From an uncultured Pelagibacteraceae bacterium (GTDB taxonomy: Bacteria > Pseudomonadota > Alphaproteobacteria > Pelagibacterales > Pelagibacteraceae): a stretch of DNA of 35,229 bases. The notes under the pieces were generated by a model. The model searched no databases. It was given only the letters and a program-made list of their open reading frames with translations, and was not told where the DNA came from. Made by a program: the position numbers and the translations under genes. Positions 24,913 through 33,498 of the stretch are shown here, in pieces. The stretch lies in the NCBI GenBank assembly GCA_902631265.1, contig CACOXX010000009.1:1-35229 (forward strand), written 5' to 3'. The number at the start of each line of letters is the position of its first letter. Position 1 is the first letter of the stretch.

Positions 24913-25929
24913 TTACCAATTAATACTTAATTTCTTATTATTACATATGGTCTCGAGTATGTTGAACATTAAAGGGAATTCATTTTTTTCAAGTTCCTTT
25001 AAAAGAATTGGACCAATTTCAAGTGCTAATTGTGCACCTTCAACTGTAATATCTTTCATAAATTTTTCTTTAGCATCTTTATATAAAGTTCCTTGTCCTA
25101 AATATTTTCCCATCTGACTATTTCTCCCACCTATTGCACTTACATAAAGATCTCCCAAACCAGCAAGTCCATAAACTGTTGTTTCGTCACCACCAAAGTA
25201 TTTGACAAATTTTACCATCTCAGAAATTGAGCGATGAATTAAAGATGCTGAGGTATTCAAAAAGTATTTTGATTTTATACTTTCAGGTGCACTTGGGTTA
25301 CTTAGACCTTCAGATGCACCGATTAACATAGAATAGATATTTTTAATTGCACCACAAAATTCTACTCCTTTTATATCTTCAGATGTCTCTGTCGAATAAT
25401 ATTCAGTTGTTATTATTTTCTGTATTAAATTTGCTGTATCTTTGTTTTCACTTGCAATTACTGTGCCTGTTCTAATCTTATTTGCTAGTCCAGCTGCAAG
25501 ACAAGGTCCTTTTATTGCTGATACGACCACATCATCAAAACCATTTTTTTTAAGTTCATTTTTAATCTTGTATGAAATGGTAATTAATTTCCCTGCTTCA
25601 ATACTCAAACCCTTTGTTAATAACACTATATTAAGTTTCTTGCTTTCCATTTGAGAAATTTGGTCAATAAACCAATCAACTCCTAGAGAGCTTACCGCGC
25701 ATACAATTAAATCAGCATCTGAATAATCCTTAATTTTTTCAAATTTTTCAAATTTGAGTTTTTTGGGCAAAGCTACTTTCAATGCAGGATGAGTTGATTT
25801 TGATATTTCATCAATTAAATTATTTTCGAGGTGAGTACCAATTAAGGTAACATCATTACCATTTTCAATACAAGGGATCGTGAAAGCCGAGCCCATTGCA
25901 CCAGCACCAATTATAATAATTTTAGACAT
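24913..25929 (-). CDS. gpsA: NAD(P)-dependent glycerol-3-phosphate dehydrogenase
   Basis: GpsA reduces dihydroxyacetone phosphate to glycerol-3-phosphate for phospholipid synthesis. The 338-residue protein has the N-terminal nucleotide loop IIGAGAMGSAF (5-15), VLLTKGLSIEAG, AIKGPCLAAGLANK and VEFCGAIKNIYSMLIG with the active-site lysine, then GLAGLGDLYVSAIGGRNSQMG. This is the family order. The end converges on fhs with one base between stops. The ATG is preceded by ATATATG-type DNA rather than a strong ribosome site. Confidence 0.93.
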   Translation of the reverse strand: MSKIIIIGAGAMGSAFTIPCIENGNDVTLIGTHLENNLIDEISKSTHPALKVALPKKLKFEKFEKIKDYSDADLIVCAVSSLGVDWFIDQISQMESKKLNIVLLTKGLSIEAGKLITISYKIKNELKKNGFDDVVVSAIKGPCLAAGLANKIRTGTVIASENKDTANLIQKIITTEYYSTETSEDIKGVEFCGAIKNIYSMLIGASEGLSNPSAPESIKSKYFLNTSASLIHRSISEMVKFVKYFGGDETTVYGLAGLGDLYVSAIGGRNSQMGKYLGQGTLYKDAKEKFMKDITVEGAQLALEIGPILLKELEKNEFPLMFNILETICNNKKLSINW

Positions 25930-26008
25930 ATATGATAATCTCTATGCACTAATTATTTGATTTAGTCTAGCCTAAGAGTTACCTTATAATTTCTTACTAT
26001 TTAAACAA

Positions 26009-27145
26009 ATGCAGAAAAAACTATACCTTAATCAAAAATTTACAAAGTTTATCAATAATGAAAATTTTGAATTTGACCGTTCAAAAATACTAAAAATCTT
26101 AAATGGTGATTTAATAGAAGATGCTTATAAAACAATATCAAACTGGCAAAAATATCAACCTACCCCGTTAGAAAGTTTAAATAAACTTTCCAAAGAATTA
26201 GAGTTAAAAAATATATTTTACAAAGATGAATCTAAAAGATTTGGACTCAAATCTTTTAAGGCCCTTGGTGGAGCCTATGCTGTGGAAAAAATAATTAAAG
26301 GGAGAAAAGATATTACAGTCTCAACAGCTACAGCAGGAAATCATGGAAAATCAGTCGCTTGGGGAGCAAAAAATTTGGGGTTAAATTGTAAAATTTTTAT
26401 TAGTGAAAATGTAAGCGAAACAAGAGCTGAAGAAATGAGAAATTTAAATGCTGAAGTAATTAGAGTTAAAGGGAATTATGATGACTCTCTTAATATATGT
26501 AAGAAAGAGTCAAAAAAAAATAATTGGGAGATTATTCAAGATGTAGCATGGCCAAATTATGAACTCGTTCCAAAACTTACAATGGCTGGATATTCGACGA
26601 TGATAAAAGAAATTTCAGTCCAAACTAATGAGTATATAACACACATTTTTTTACAAGCTGGTGTCGGAGGTATGGCGGCAGGTGTAGTTGCAGGTGTAGC
26701 TTATTATTTTAAAAAGGTGCCAAAAATTATTATTGTTGAACCTGAAAATGCAAATTGTGTAATGAAAAGTATTGAAAATAATACCCCCACAAGTGTTAAT
26801 ATTAAGAAAGAAAGTATAATGGGTGGTATGTCTTGTGGAGATGTGTCGTTAGTCCCATGGCAAATACTAAAAAATTCTGTAAATAATTGTATAACTGTTT
26901 CAGATAAATTCGTCCCGCAAACTGTAGCAATGTTAGCAGATAAGGTAGTAAGTGATATTTCAATAGTAGGAGGTGAGTGTTCAACACCAGGAATCACAAG
27001 TTTAATTTCATGTTGTAATAATGAAAAAAAAAGGATTACTTTAGAAATAAATGAAAATTCAAATATATTATTAATTGGTTGTGAAGGATCTGCAGATATG
27101 GAACTTTACGATAAGTTATTAACTGAGGGGAAAAAATTCATTTAA
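26009..27145 (+). CDS. Diaminopropionate ammonia-lyase-like PLP enzyme
   Basis: This 378-residue fold-type II PLP enzyme is closest in pattern to diaminopropionate ammonia-lyase (YgeX/DpaL). The PLP lysine is K84 in FGLKSFKALGGAYA. STATAGNHGKSVAWGA, WEIIQDVAWPNYE and FLQAGVGGMAAGVVAG match that branch. It would deaminate 2,3-diaminopropionate or a related amino acid to a keto acid and ammonia. The segment near the phosphate-binding end reads GGECSTPG, where I recall SGESGA in DpaL, so another beta-substituted amino acid is possible. A conserved unknown gene follows after 4 bases. Enzyme class is secure; exact substrate is not. Confidence 0.8.
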   Translation: MQKKLYLNQKFTKFINNENFEFDRSKILKILNGDLIEDAYKTISNWQKYQPTPLESLNKLSKELELKNIFYKDESKRFGLKSFKALGGAYAVEKIIKGRKDITVSTATAGNHGKSVAWGAKNLGLNCKIFISENVSETRAEEMRNLNAEVIRVKGNYDDSLNICKKESKKNNWEIIQDVAWPNYELVPKLTMAGYSTMIKEISVQTNEYITHIFLQAGVGGMAAGVVAGVAYYFKKVPKIIIVEPENANCVMKSIENNTPTSVNIKKESIMGGMSCGDVSLVPWQILKNSVNNCITVSDKFVPQTVAMLADKVVSDISIVGGECSTPGITSLISCCNNEKKRITLEINENSNILLIGCEGSADMELYDKLLTEGKKFI

Positions 27146-27149
27146 TTAT

Positions 27150-27596
27150 ATGAAAAATTTAAGTGACAAAGAAGTTTATAAATTATTTAAACCAGAGCTT
27201 TCCCCAAAAAAAATGCTTGAACTGGGAGTTTTTGGTGGATCTTACTTTGGAAATAACATTAAAGAATATCCAAAAAATTGGTTTGTAAAGGCTAAGCTGA
27301 GTAAAACTTTTGACGTAAATATTAATAGATTTAAAGTTAAAGCAGGGCTTTCTAGAGAACATTGGATTGAGAAAGGTTGGATATTCAAAGAAGATCCATT
27401 GGGCTGGTTCCAATGGTACTGTAGATACTCAATGGGAAGAAGAATACCAAAGGTAGATATAACTCAAATTAAAAGATGGAAGAATTTTAGAAGACATGTA
27501 ACGGCTATTGAAAAAAATTGTGAAAAAGGAAATTTAACTTGCAGAAGAAGACAGAGGCAAGCTATTTTACAATGGGCATACGATCCGCATATTTAA
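27150..27596 (+). CDS. Conserved protein of unknown function, WFQWYCRY family
   Basis: This 148-residue soluble protein has strongly patterned segments: MLELGVFGGSYFG (18-30), GLSREHWIEKGWIF, DPLGWFQWYCRYSMGRRIP and RRRQRQAILQWAYDP. I recall this set of motifs as conserved across diverse bacteria and some eukaryotes without an assigned function. It is rich in tryptophan, tyrosine and arginine, which could suit nucleic-acid or ligand binding, but nothing proves it. It lies 4 bases after the PLP lyase gene and its stop shares TTAA with the convergent yjbQ gene. Confidence 0.8.
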   Translation: MKNLSDKEVYKLFKPELSPKKMLELGVFGGSYFGNNIKEYPKNWFVKAKLSKTFDVNINRFKVKAGLSREHWIEKGWIFKEDPLGWFQWYCRYSMGRRIPKVDITQIKRWKNFRRHVTAIEKNCEKGNLTCRRRQRQAILQWAYDPHI

Positions 27597-28012
27597 TCGC
27601 CTATAAAGTGGTGAATAATTTTTCTCACTTGACTTTCAATTCTATGTTCAAACAGATAAATTCCTTGCCATGTACCTAATAATAATTCTTTTTTTTTTAC
27701 ACTTAAAGAAATTTGATTATTTGTAAGGGCAGACTTAATATGTGCTGGCATATCATCCTTGCCCTCTGATTTATGAATATAAGATTGTTCATCCATAGGA
27801 ACTAATCTATTAAAATAGTTTAATAAATCTGTTTGTACATCAGGGTCAGCATTTTCTTGAACAATTAAGGAAGCGCTTGTGTGTTGAACGCTTAAATTTA
27901 AAATTCCATCATTAAAAGAATTTTCATTGATCCAATTTATAGTTTGATTTGTAAAATTATATAGTTTTTGTCCGTTTGTTTTTAGCCTTAATTCAAAAAA
28001 CTTTTGCTTCAT
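27593..28012 (-). CDS. YjbQ/UPF0047 family protein
   Basis: This 139-residue protein matches the UPF0047 family by LSVQHTSASLIVQENADPDV and EGKDDMPAHIKSAL, then LGTWQGIYLFEHR near the end. The family forms trimers with a metal site, and some members have weak thiamine-phosphate synthase activity, which gave rise to one of its names. The physiological role is not settled. It overlaps the cupin gene upstream by four bases (ATGA) and is the last gene of the acnA run. Confidence 0.92.
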   Translation of the reverse strand: MKQKFFELRLKTNGQKLYNFTNQTINWINENSFNDGILNLSVQHTSASLIVQENADPDVQTDLLNYFNRLVPMDEQSYIHKSEGKDDMPAHIKSALTNNQISLSVKKKELLLGTWQGIYLFEHRIESQVRKIIHHFIGD

Positions 28013-28437
28013 TTTTTAGTTTTAAAGTCAATTCCGTACTCTGATCTTGGTCCTTTCCTTAATCCATATGGACCTGCTATAAATATGGTAAGAGGTTTTG
28101 TTCCAGGTTTAATATCAATTCTATGATGTGTATTTGCAGATCTAAAACCAATATATCCTACTGGTCTCCAAAATTTCCCGGTTTTTAAGGTTTCAAAATA
28201 TCCATCCCTAAGTATTATTGTCATAAATGGGAATGGATGATTATGAACGCCTTCCCCATGATCATCATCTAACATTTCGTGTATCAAAACATTAAAAGGA
28301 AACCACTTAGGTCTATGTCTAAAAATTAAATAATATCTATTCATCCAAGGTTTAGCTTTTTTATATTGAGGATGGGATGGCCCTCTATCTAATACAACTT
28401 TTTTTCTTCCGAGTTTCTCAAGAATTTTAAGTAGCAT
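28009..28437 (-). CDS. Cupin-fold protein
   Basis: This 142-residue protein looks like a single cupin barrel. HGEGVHNHPFPFMTIILRDG carries the first cupin motif (histidines about residues 76 and 78, with an acidic residue nearby) and FRSANTHHRIDIKPGTKPLT the second. These could hold a metal ion. No enzyme class can be chosen. It overlaps the bamB-like gene by one base and yjbQ by four, so it is part of the same transcript. Confidence 0.75.
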   Translation of the reverse strand: MLLKILEKLGRKKVVLDRGPSHPQYKKAKPWMNRYYLIFRHRPKWFPFNVLIHEMLDDDHGEGVHNHPFPFMTIILRDGYFETLKTGKFWRPVGYIGFRSANTHHRIDIKPGTKPLTIFIAGPYGLRKGPRSEYGIDFKTKK

Positions 28438-29732
28438 TAATTTAATCTAATAATTGAATTATCTTTTGCAATATATAAACTTTTATTAAAATAAACAGGT
28501 CTTTGAAGTTTGTCATTATCTAATTTGATCATTTTTTTAATTTTACCCTCTTTAAAATTTATTACCAAAATTCTTCCATTTTTTGTTGAAAGATAAATGT
28601 TTAATTTGCCAACCAAAAAACCTATTGGCTGATATTCTTTTTTTCTTCTTTTTTTAAAATCTTTTAATAAATCATTTATTCTTATTATCTGTCCGGTCTG
28701 TTTGTTCATTACTATTAGCAAACTGTTATCTGAAATGGTAACCAAGTACTCACCAATCAATGCAGGTCTCAGTTCTGAGCTGAAATCTTGTTTCCAATTT
28801 ATCGTGCCTGACAGTAAATCAATTGAAAAAAATTGGTTATTATTATTTGAGACGAAAATTGAATTTTCATCAGACACAATGTCCGATAATTTCAGAAAAT
28901 AAGTATTTCCAAAAGATACATTTGACTGAGTGGGTGTCTGCCAAATTATCTTTCCATTTAAAATATTTACGGCAGTAATATCTCCTATAGAGTTACTAAA
29001 ATAAACTTTATTATTATTTATTATCAGAGATTGTTTCTTCTGAGATCTTAATAAAGATTGTTGAGTCTTAACTGACCATAAGAGATCCCCTGTTTCCATA
29101 GAAAAACATCTCAATTGATTTTCCATGTCAATCACCAAAGCTTTATTTTCAAAAGTTTTTATTTGAGAGTTAAATGATGATGAGTGTTTTTTCTTCCACT
29201 TGATTTGTCCAGTATTTTTATTAATTACATAATAGTTAGCTATGCTATCGGCAACAAATAGATCTTCTCCACTTTTGCCGAAAAATAAAATTGGTTGTAA
29301 TTTTTTGTCTTGTTTCGAGTAATAATTTTGTCTCCATACTACATCTGAATTGTTATCAAATTTTATTATAGATCCATTGCTATCAAAATAAAATAATTGA
29401 TTTTTATCTAATAATATTTCAGGTTCAAAATTTGAAAAGGAGCTTATTGTCTTAAAACTATATTTAGACATTTTTTTAAGATTTGCTTCAAAATTTACAA
29501 ATCCATCATTATTTAACTGCAAATTATTTTCTGTTTTCAAATTTTTTGGAATAGATATTTTTAGGTTTTGATTAAATTCATTCAAAGATTGTTTTTTTTC
29601 TGTGAGCAAAACTGAATTTGAACTTTTATCTACAAATATTTTTTTTTCTTTAGTCCAAAACTTTGAATTAGGATTCAATGAACAACTGAGAATAAATAGA
29701 AATAAAACTAAATAAATATATTTTTTAACCAC
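28437..29732 (-). CDS. bamB: BamB-like outer-membrane assembly lipoprotein
   Basis: This 431-residue protein starts with a lipoprotein signal peptide; the lipobox LSC puts the lipidated cysteine at C17. The rest is a PQQ-type beta-propeller: repeated blades such as NKNTGQIKWKK, METGDLLWSVK, NILNGKIIWQTPT and LLSGTINWKQDF. BamB is an accessory of the BAM complex that inserts outer-membrane proteins. The gene upstream is yfgM-like, overlapping by eight bases, an order typical of proteobacteria (yfgM-bamB). Unlike most genomes, der does not follow; a cupin and yjbQ do. Confidence 0.88.
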   Translation of the reverse strand: MVKKYIYLVLFLFILSCSLNPNSKFWTKEKKIFVDKSSNSVLLTEKKQSLNEFNQNLKISIPKNLKTENNLQLNNDGFVNFEANLKKMSKYSFKTISSFSNFEPEILLDKNQLFYFDSNGSIIKFDNNSDVVWRQNYYSKQDKKLQPILFFGKSGEDLFVADSIANYYVINKNTGQIKWKKKHSSSFNSQIKTFENKALVIDMENQLRCFSMETGDLLWSVKTQQSLLRSQKKQSLIINNNKVYFSNSIGDITAVNILNGKIIWQTPTQSNVSFGNTYFLKLSDIVSDENSIFVSNNNNQFFSIDLLSGTINWKQDFSSELRPALIGEYLVTISDNSLLIVMNKQTGQIIRINDLLKDFKKRRKKEYQPIGFLVGKLNIYLSTKNGRILVINFKEGKIKKMIKLDNDKLQRPVYFNKSLYIAKDNSIIRLN

Positions 29733-30366
29733 TGAAGTTCCTTTTTAATCGTCTTTCAGCTTCAATTTTGATTTCATTGTTAGTTAATTCAGAATTAACT
29801 ATCTCCTCTAGAAAATCTTTTAACTTTATCAAATTATTATTGTGGTCAAAATAGTCTGCCATAAGGAGTAATGCGTGGGATTTCCATATACTTTCCGATT
29901 TGAGTATAGGATTTAACATTTCGAGCAGCTCATTCTCCGAAGCAATATCTGCATTGTATATAGCCTTTTTATATATGATAAGATTTTTAATCTCTTTTTC
30001 CTTTTGAGACTTTATTACTATGTCAAAAAAATTGTTAATTTCTTTTTGATCATTAACCAATTCATTTTCAATGATAAAATATAAGGACAAAGCAGAATAA
30101 ATTGGATCTTTTTGTTTTATAATTTTTACTAATTGTTCAATATCATTGATGTTTTCAATCGTTATTTTTTTCAAAGTGATTTGATTATAAATTTCAGCTA
30201 TCTCTAATTTTGCTCTTTTTTTGTATTCTTGATGTCCAAAATATATAAATAGCACCAACAATATTGATACTAATGAACCTATTAATTTTTTATAATTATT
30301 TGAAAAAAAATTTTTTATTTTTTCAATTCTAGTGTTTTGATTAATTATTTCTATATCTTCAGACAT
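29725..30366 (-). CDS. YfgM-like TPR membrane protein
   Basis: This 213-residue protein has a cytoplasmic lead, one membrane helix (about 29-46, SLVSILLVLFIYFG) and a helical periplasmic part with TPR-like repeats (SALSLYFIIENE, SHALLLMADYFDHN). The layout is that of YfgM, which E. coli work links to SecYEG and periplasmic chaperones. Its position just before the bamB-like gene, with an eight-base overlap, supports this. It starts 2 bases after the acnA stop. Confidence 0.82.
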   Translation of the reverse strand: MSEDIEIINQNTRIEKIKNFFSNNYKKLIGSLVSILLVLFIYFGHQEYKKRAKLEIAEIYNQITLKKITIENINDIEQLVKIIKQKDPIYSALSLYFIIENELVNDQKEINNFFDIVIKSQKEKEIKNLIIYKKAIYNADIASENELLEMLNPILKSESIWKSHALLLMADYFDHNNNLIKLKDFLEEIVNSELTNNEIKIEAERRLKRNFSG

Positions 30367-30368
30367 TG

Positions 30369-33038
30369 TTAAATTGTATTTCTTAAAACGTATTGAAGTA
30401 TCCCGCCGTGTTTATAGTATTCTAACTCATTGTTAGTATCTATTCTGCACAGCATTCTAATTTTTTTTATTTCTCCATTTTGGTATTTGAATTCTACAGA
30501 TAATTTATCCCCAGGACTTAATCCTTTTTCAATTCCATTAACTGTAATTATTTCTGATCCTATAAGTTTTAATTTTTTTCTGTCTATGCCATCTATGAAT
30601 TGTAATGGCAATATTCCCATCCCAATTAAATTCGATCTATGAATTCTCTCAAAACTTTCAGCAAAAACAGATTTTACTCCTAAAAGTTTTGTGCCCTTTG
30701 CAGCCCAGTCTCTTGAAGAGCCTGTTCCATATTCCTTGCCGCCGATAACTATTAAATCGGTTTTTCTTTTTTTATACTCCTCTACGGCTTCAAACACTGG
30801 CATAACTTTTTCCTCAGGGTACAATTTAGTATAACCACCCTCAGTTCCTGGTGCCATCTCGTTTTTAATTCTAATATTTGCAAAGGTTCCTCTCATCATT
30901 ACCTCATGATTTCCTCTTCTAGACCCATAAGAATTAAAATCTTTTTGTAACACTTGATTTTTCATGAAATAATCACCTGTAGGACTTTCTTTTTGAATTG
31001 AGCCAGCTGGTGATATATGATCTGTAGTAACCATATCTCCTAAAATTAATAAAGGTCTTGCGTTAACTATATCTTTAAATCCATCGGGGCTATCTTTTAG
31101 ATTATCAAAGAACGGAGGTTTTTTTACATAAGTTGAATTATCATCCCATTCATAAATACTACTTTCTTTTGTTTTAATATTTTGCCATTGTGAAGGTCCT
31201 TTGGATACATTTGAGTATCTATTTATAAACATTTCTGCATTCAGAGAGTCGCTTAATGTTTTTTCAATTTCTTTATTCGATGGCCAAATATCTTTTAAAA
31301 AAATGTCTTTTCCATCTTTAGATTTGCCTAACGAGTCTTTATAAAAATCAAACTTCATATGTCCAGCTAATGCATACGCCACTACTAAAGGGGGTGATGC
31401 CAAGTAATTTGCTTTAATCAAAGGTGAAATCCTTCCTTCAAAATTTCTATTACCTGAGAGAACTGAAACAGCGTAAATATTATTTTTTTGAATGGCTGAG
31501 GATATATTTTCTGGTAATGGACCAGAGTTACCGATACATGTTGTACAACCGTAACCAACAAGGTTGAAACCGAGCTTATCTAAGTAAACATTTAAACCAG
31601 CCTTTGCTAAATAATCTGTAACCACTTGGGACCCTGGCGCAAGAGAAGTTTTTACCCACGGCTTTGTTGTTAATCCAAGATCACAAGCTTTCTTTGCGAG
31701 CAAACCAGCGCCAATTAATACATTGGGATTTGATGTATTTGTGCATGAAGTTATTGCCGCTATTAAAATAGAACCATCTTTAATCTCATAATCTGTTCCG
31801 TCAACTTTTGAAATGGAGAAAGTTTCCCTTTTTGTAATACTTTTAAAATTAAAATCAAAATTTTTGGAAGCTTCTGTTAATAAAACTTTATCTTGAGGTC
31901 TTTTAGGACCAGAAATTGTTGGAACAACTGTAGACATATCTAATTTAAGAGTATCAGTAAAAACTATATTATCACTTACCCATAACCCTTGTTCTTGTGC
32001 ATATTTTTTAACTATATTAACTTGATTTTTATCTCTGCCAGAAAATTCTAAATATTTTAAGGTTTCTTCATCGATTGGAAAGAAGCCACAGGTTGCTCCG
32101 TACTCTGGTGCCATATTAGCTATTGTTGCTCTGTCAGCCAGAGTTAGATTTTTAAGTCCCTCTCCATAAAATTCAACAAACTTTCCAACAACACCTTTGT
32201 CCCTTAGCATTTTAACAACTGTCAAAACTAAGTCGGTAGCTGTTGTTCCTTCGGGAAGTTTATTTGTTACCTCAAAACCAATTACTTCAGGTATTAACAT
32301 AGAAATCGGTTGCCCCAGCATACCAGCCTCAGCTTCTATACCTCCTACTCCCCAACCAAGAACAGATAAACCATTTACCATAGTAGTATGGCTATCAGTT
32401 CCTACTAAAGTATCTGGGAAAATGTAGTCTTTATCCTCAAATTTTTCTTTCCATACTACTTTGGAAAGATACTCAAGATTAACTTGATGGCATATCCCAG
32501 TTCCTGGAGGAACTATTCTAAAATTATCAAAAGCTTGCTGTCCCCACTTCAAAAAAGAATATCTCTCAGCATTTCTTTGAAATTCAATTTCAACATTCTG
32601 TTTTAATGAGTCTGGTGTTGAAAACTTATCAACTTGCACTGAATGGTCGATTACCAAATCGACTGAGGACAATGGATTGATTATTTGTGGATCCTTATTT
32701 TTTTCTTTGACAGCTTCTCGCATGGCAGCTAAATCTGCAACTGCAGGTATTCCTGTGTAGTCTTGTAGGAGCACTCTAGCAGGTCTATACGCAATTTCTG
32801 TCTCGGACTTTTTATCTTTAAGCCATTTTTGCAAAGCAAGAATTTGATCTTTGGTGACTGTCTTACCATCTTCATACCGTAGTAAATTTTCTAATAAAAC
32901 TTTTAATGATTTCGGTAGTTTCTCTATATCTTTTAAACCATTCTTTTCTGCAATTTTCAAAGAAAAATAATTATATTCTTTTTGATTAATGTTGATCGAT
33001 GTAAGTGAATTAAAAGAATTTTTATTTCCTGGTTTCAT
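30369..33038 (-). CDS. acnA: Aconitate hydratase A
   Basis: Aconitase interconverts citrate and isocitrate in the TCA cycle. At 889 residues it is a normal AcnA/IRP1-type protein. The three 4Fe-4S cysteines are present: C432 in SCTNTSNP, and C498 and C501 in GCTTCIGNSGP. GTDSHTTMVNGLSVLGWGVGG (about 213-233) and the C-terminal GSSRDWAAKGTKLLGV are diagnostic. It is the first gene of a five-gene minus run with yfgM-like, bamB-like, cupin and yjbQ genes. The upstream gap to csaA (33039-33129) is where its promoter must lie. Confidence 0.97.
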   Translation of the reverse strand: MKPGNKNSFNSLTSININQKEYNYFSLKIAEKNGLKDIEKLPKSLKVLLENLLRYEDGKTVTKDQILALQKWLKDKKSETEIAYRPARVLLQDYTGIPAVADLAAMREAVKEKNKDPQIINPLSSVDLVIDHSVQVDKFSTPDSLKQNVEIEFQRNAERYSFLKWGQQAFDNFRIVPPGTGICHQVNLEYLSKVVWKEKFEDKDYIFPDTLVGTDSHTTMVNGLSVLGWGVGGIEAEAGMLGQPISMLIPEVIGFEVTNKLPEGTTATDLVLTVVKMLRDKGVVGKFVEFYGEGLKNLTLADRATIANMAPEYGATCGFFPIDEETLKYLEFSGRDKNQVNIVKKYAQEQGLWVSDNIVFTDTLKLDMSTVVPTISGPKRPQDKVLLTEASKNFDFNFKSITKRETFSISKVDGTDYEIKDGSILIAAITSCTNTSNPNVLIGAGLLAKKACDLGLTTKPWVKTSLAPGSQVVTDYLAKAGLNVYLDKLGFNLVGYGCTTCIGNSGPLPENISSAIQKNNIYAVSVLSGNRNFEGRISPLIKANYLASPPLVVAYALAGHMKFDFYKDSLGKSKDGKDIFLKDIWPSNKEIEKTLSDSLNAEMFINRYSNVSKGPSQWQNIKTKESSIYEWDDNSTYVKKPPFFDNLKDSPDGFKDIVNARPLLILGDMVTTDHISPAGSIQKESPTGDYFMKNQVLQKDFNSYGSRRGNHEVMMRGTFANIRIKNEMAPGTEGGYTKLYPEEKVMPVFEAVEEYKKRKTDLIVIGGKEYGTGSSRDWAAKGTKLLGVKSVFAESFERIHRSNLIGMGILPLQFIDGIDRKKLKLIGSEIITVNGIEKGLSPGDKLSVEFKYQNGEIKKIRMLCRIDTNNELEYYKHGGILQYVLRNTI

Positions 33039-33105
33039 ATCAAATTATTTTTTTGAGTAAAAAGTAAGCTGACATAACATAATAAAATAATTAAATAAAT
33101 TTATC

Positions 33106-33118
33106 ATTTGTCGCAAAT
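33106..33118. promoter_or_regulatory. Short inverted repeat upstream of acnA
   Basis: ATTTG-TCG-CAAAT forms a 5-3-5 inverted repeat about 68 bases upstream of the acnA start. On the acnA strand it overlaps TTGCGA, a fair -35. A second AAATTTGC copy lies next to it toward csaA. It could be an operator, but a five-base arm is common by chance in AT-rich DNA. Confidence 0.3.
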
Positions 33119-33129
33119 TTACTAGCAAA

Positions 33130-33471
33130 TTAAGCTACCGGTAACCCATCTTCAGTTTTTTGGGAAGGGTGAAGTAATACTACTTTTCCTTCTTGATCTA
33201 TTGCACCAAGTATTAAAACCTGGGAAACAATACCAGCAATATTTTTTTCTGCAAAATTACAGACACCAATAACTTGTTTGTTCTTCAAATTTTCCTCATT
33301 ATAATAATGTGTAATTTGGGCAGAAGATTGTTTAATGCCTATTTCTTTTCCAAAATCAACCCTTACAACTAGCGAAGGTTTTCGGGCTTTTTCATTTTTT
33401 TTGACTGAAATTACAGTACCGATTCTTAAGTCTATCTTGTCAAATTGATCATAGGATATTTGTTCTTTCAT
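33130..33471 (-). CDS. csaA: CsaA-like tRNA-binding domain protein
   Basis: This 113-residue protein is a stand-alone tRNA-binding (OB-fold) domain of the CsaA type: FDKIDLRIGTVISV (10-23), RKPSLVVRVDFG, GIKQSSAQITHYY and VIGVCNFAEKNIAGIVSQVLILG. CsaA homodimers have been described as protein-export chaperones and as tRNA binders. The length equals the usual CsaA (about 110). It faces argE across only 27 bases. Confidence 0.93.
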   Translation of the reverse strand: MKEQISYDQFDKIDLRIGTVISVKKNEKARKPSLVVRVDFGKEIGIKQSSAQITHYYNEENLKNKQVIGVCNFAEKNIAGIVSQVLILGAIDQEGKVVLLHPSQKTEDGLPVA

Positions 33472-33498
33472 GGAATTAATATATAATTCTTTTTACGA
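33472..33498. promoter_or_regulatory. 27-base divergent promoter between csaA and argE
   Basis: The plus strand has TATAAT at 33482-33487, 11 bases before the argE ATG. The minus strand has TATATT at 33478-33483, 6 bases before the csaA ATG. If used, both mRNAs would begin at or within a few bases of the start codon, and each -35 would lie inside the other gene. Confidence 0.4.
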
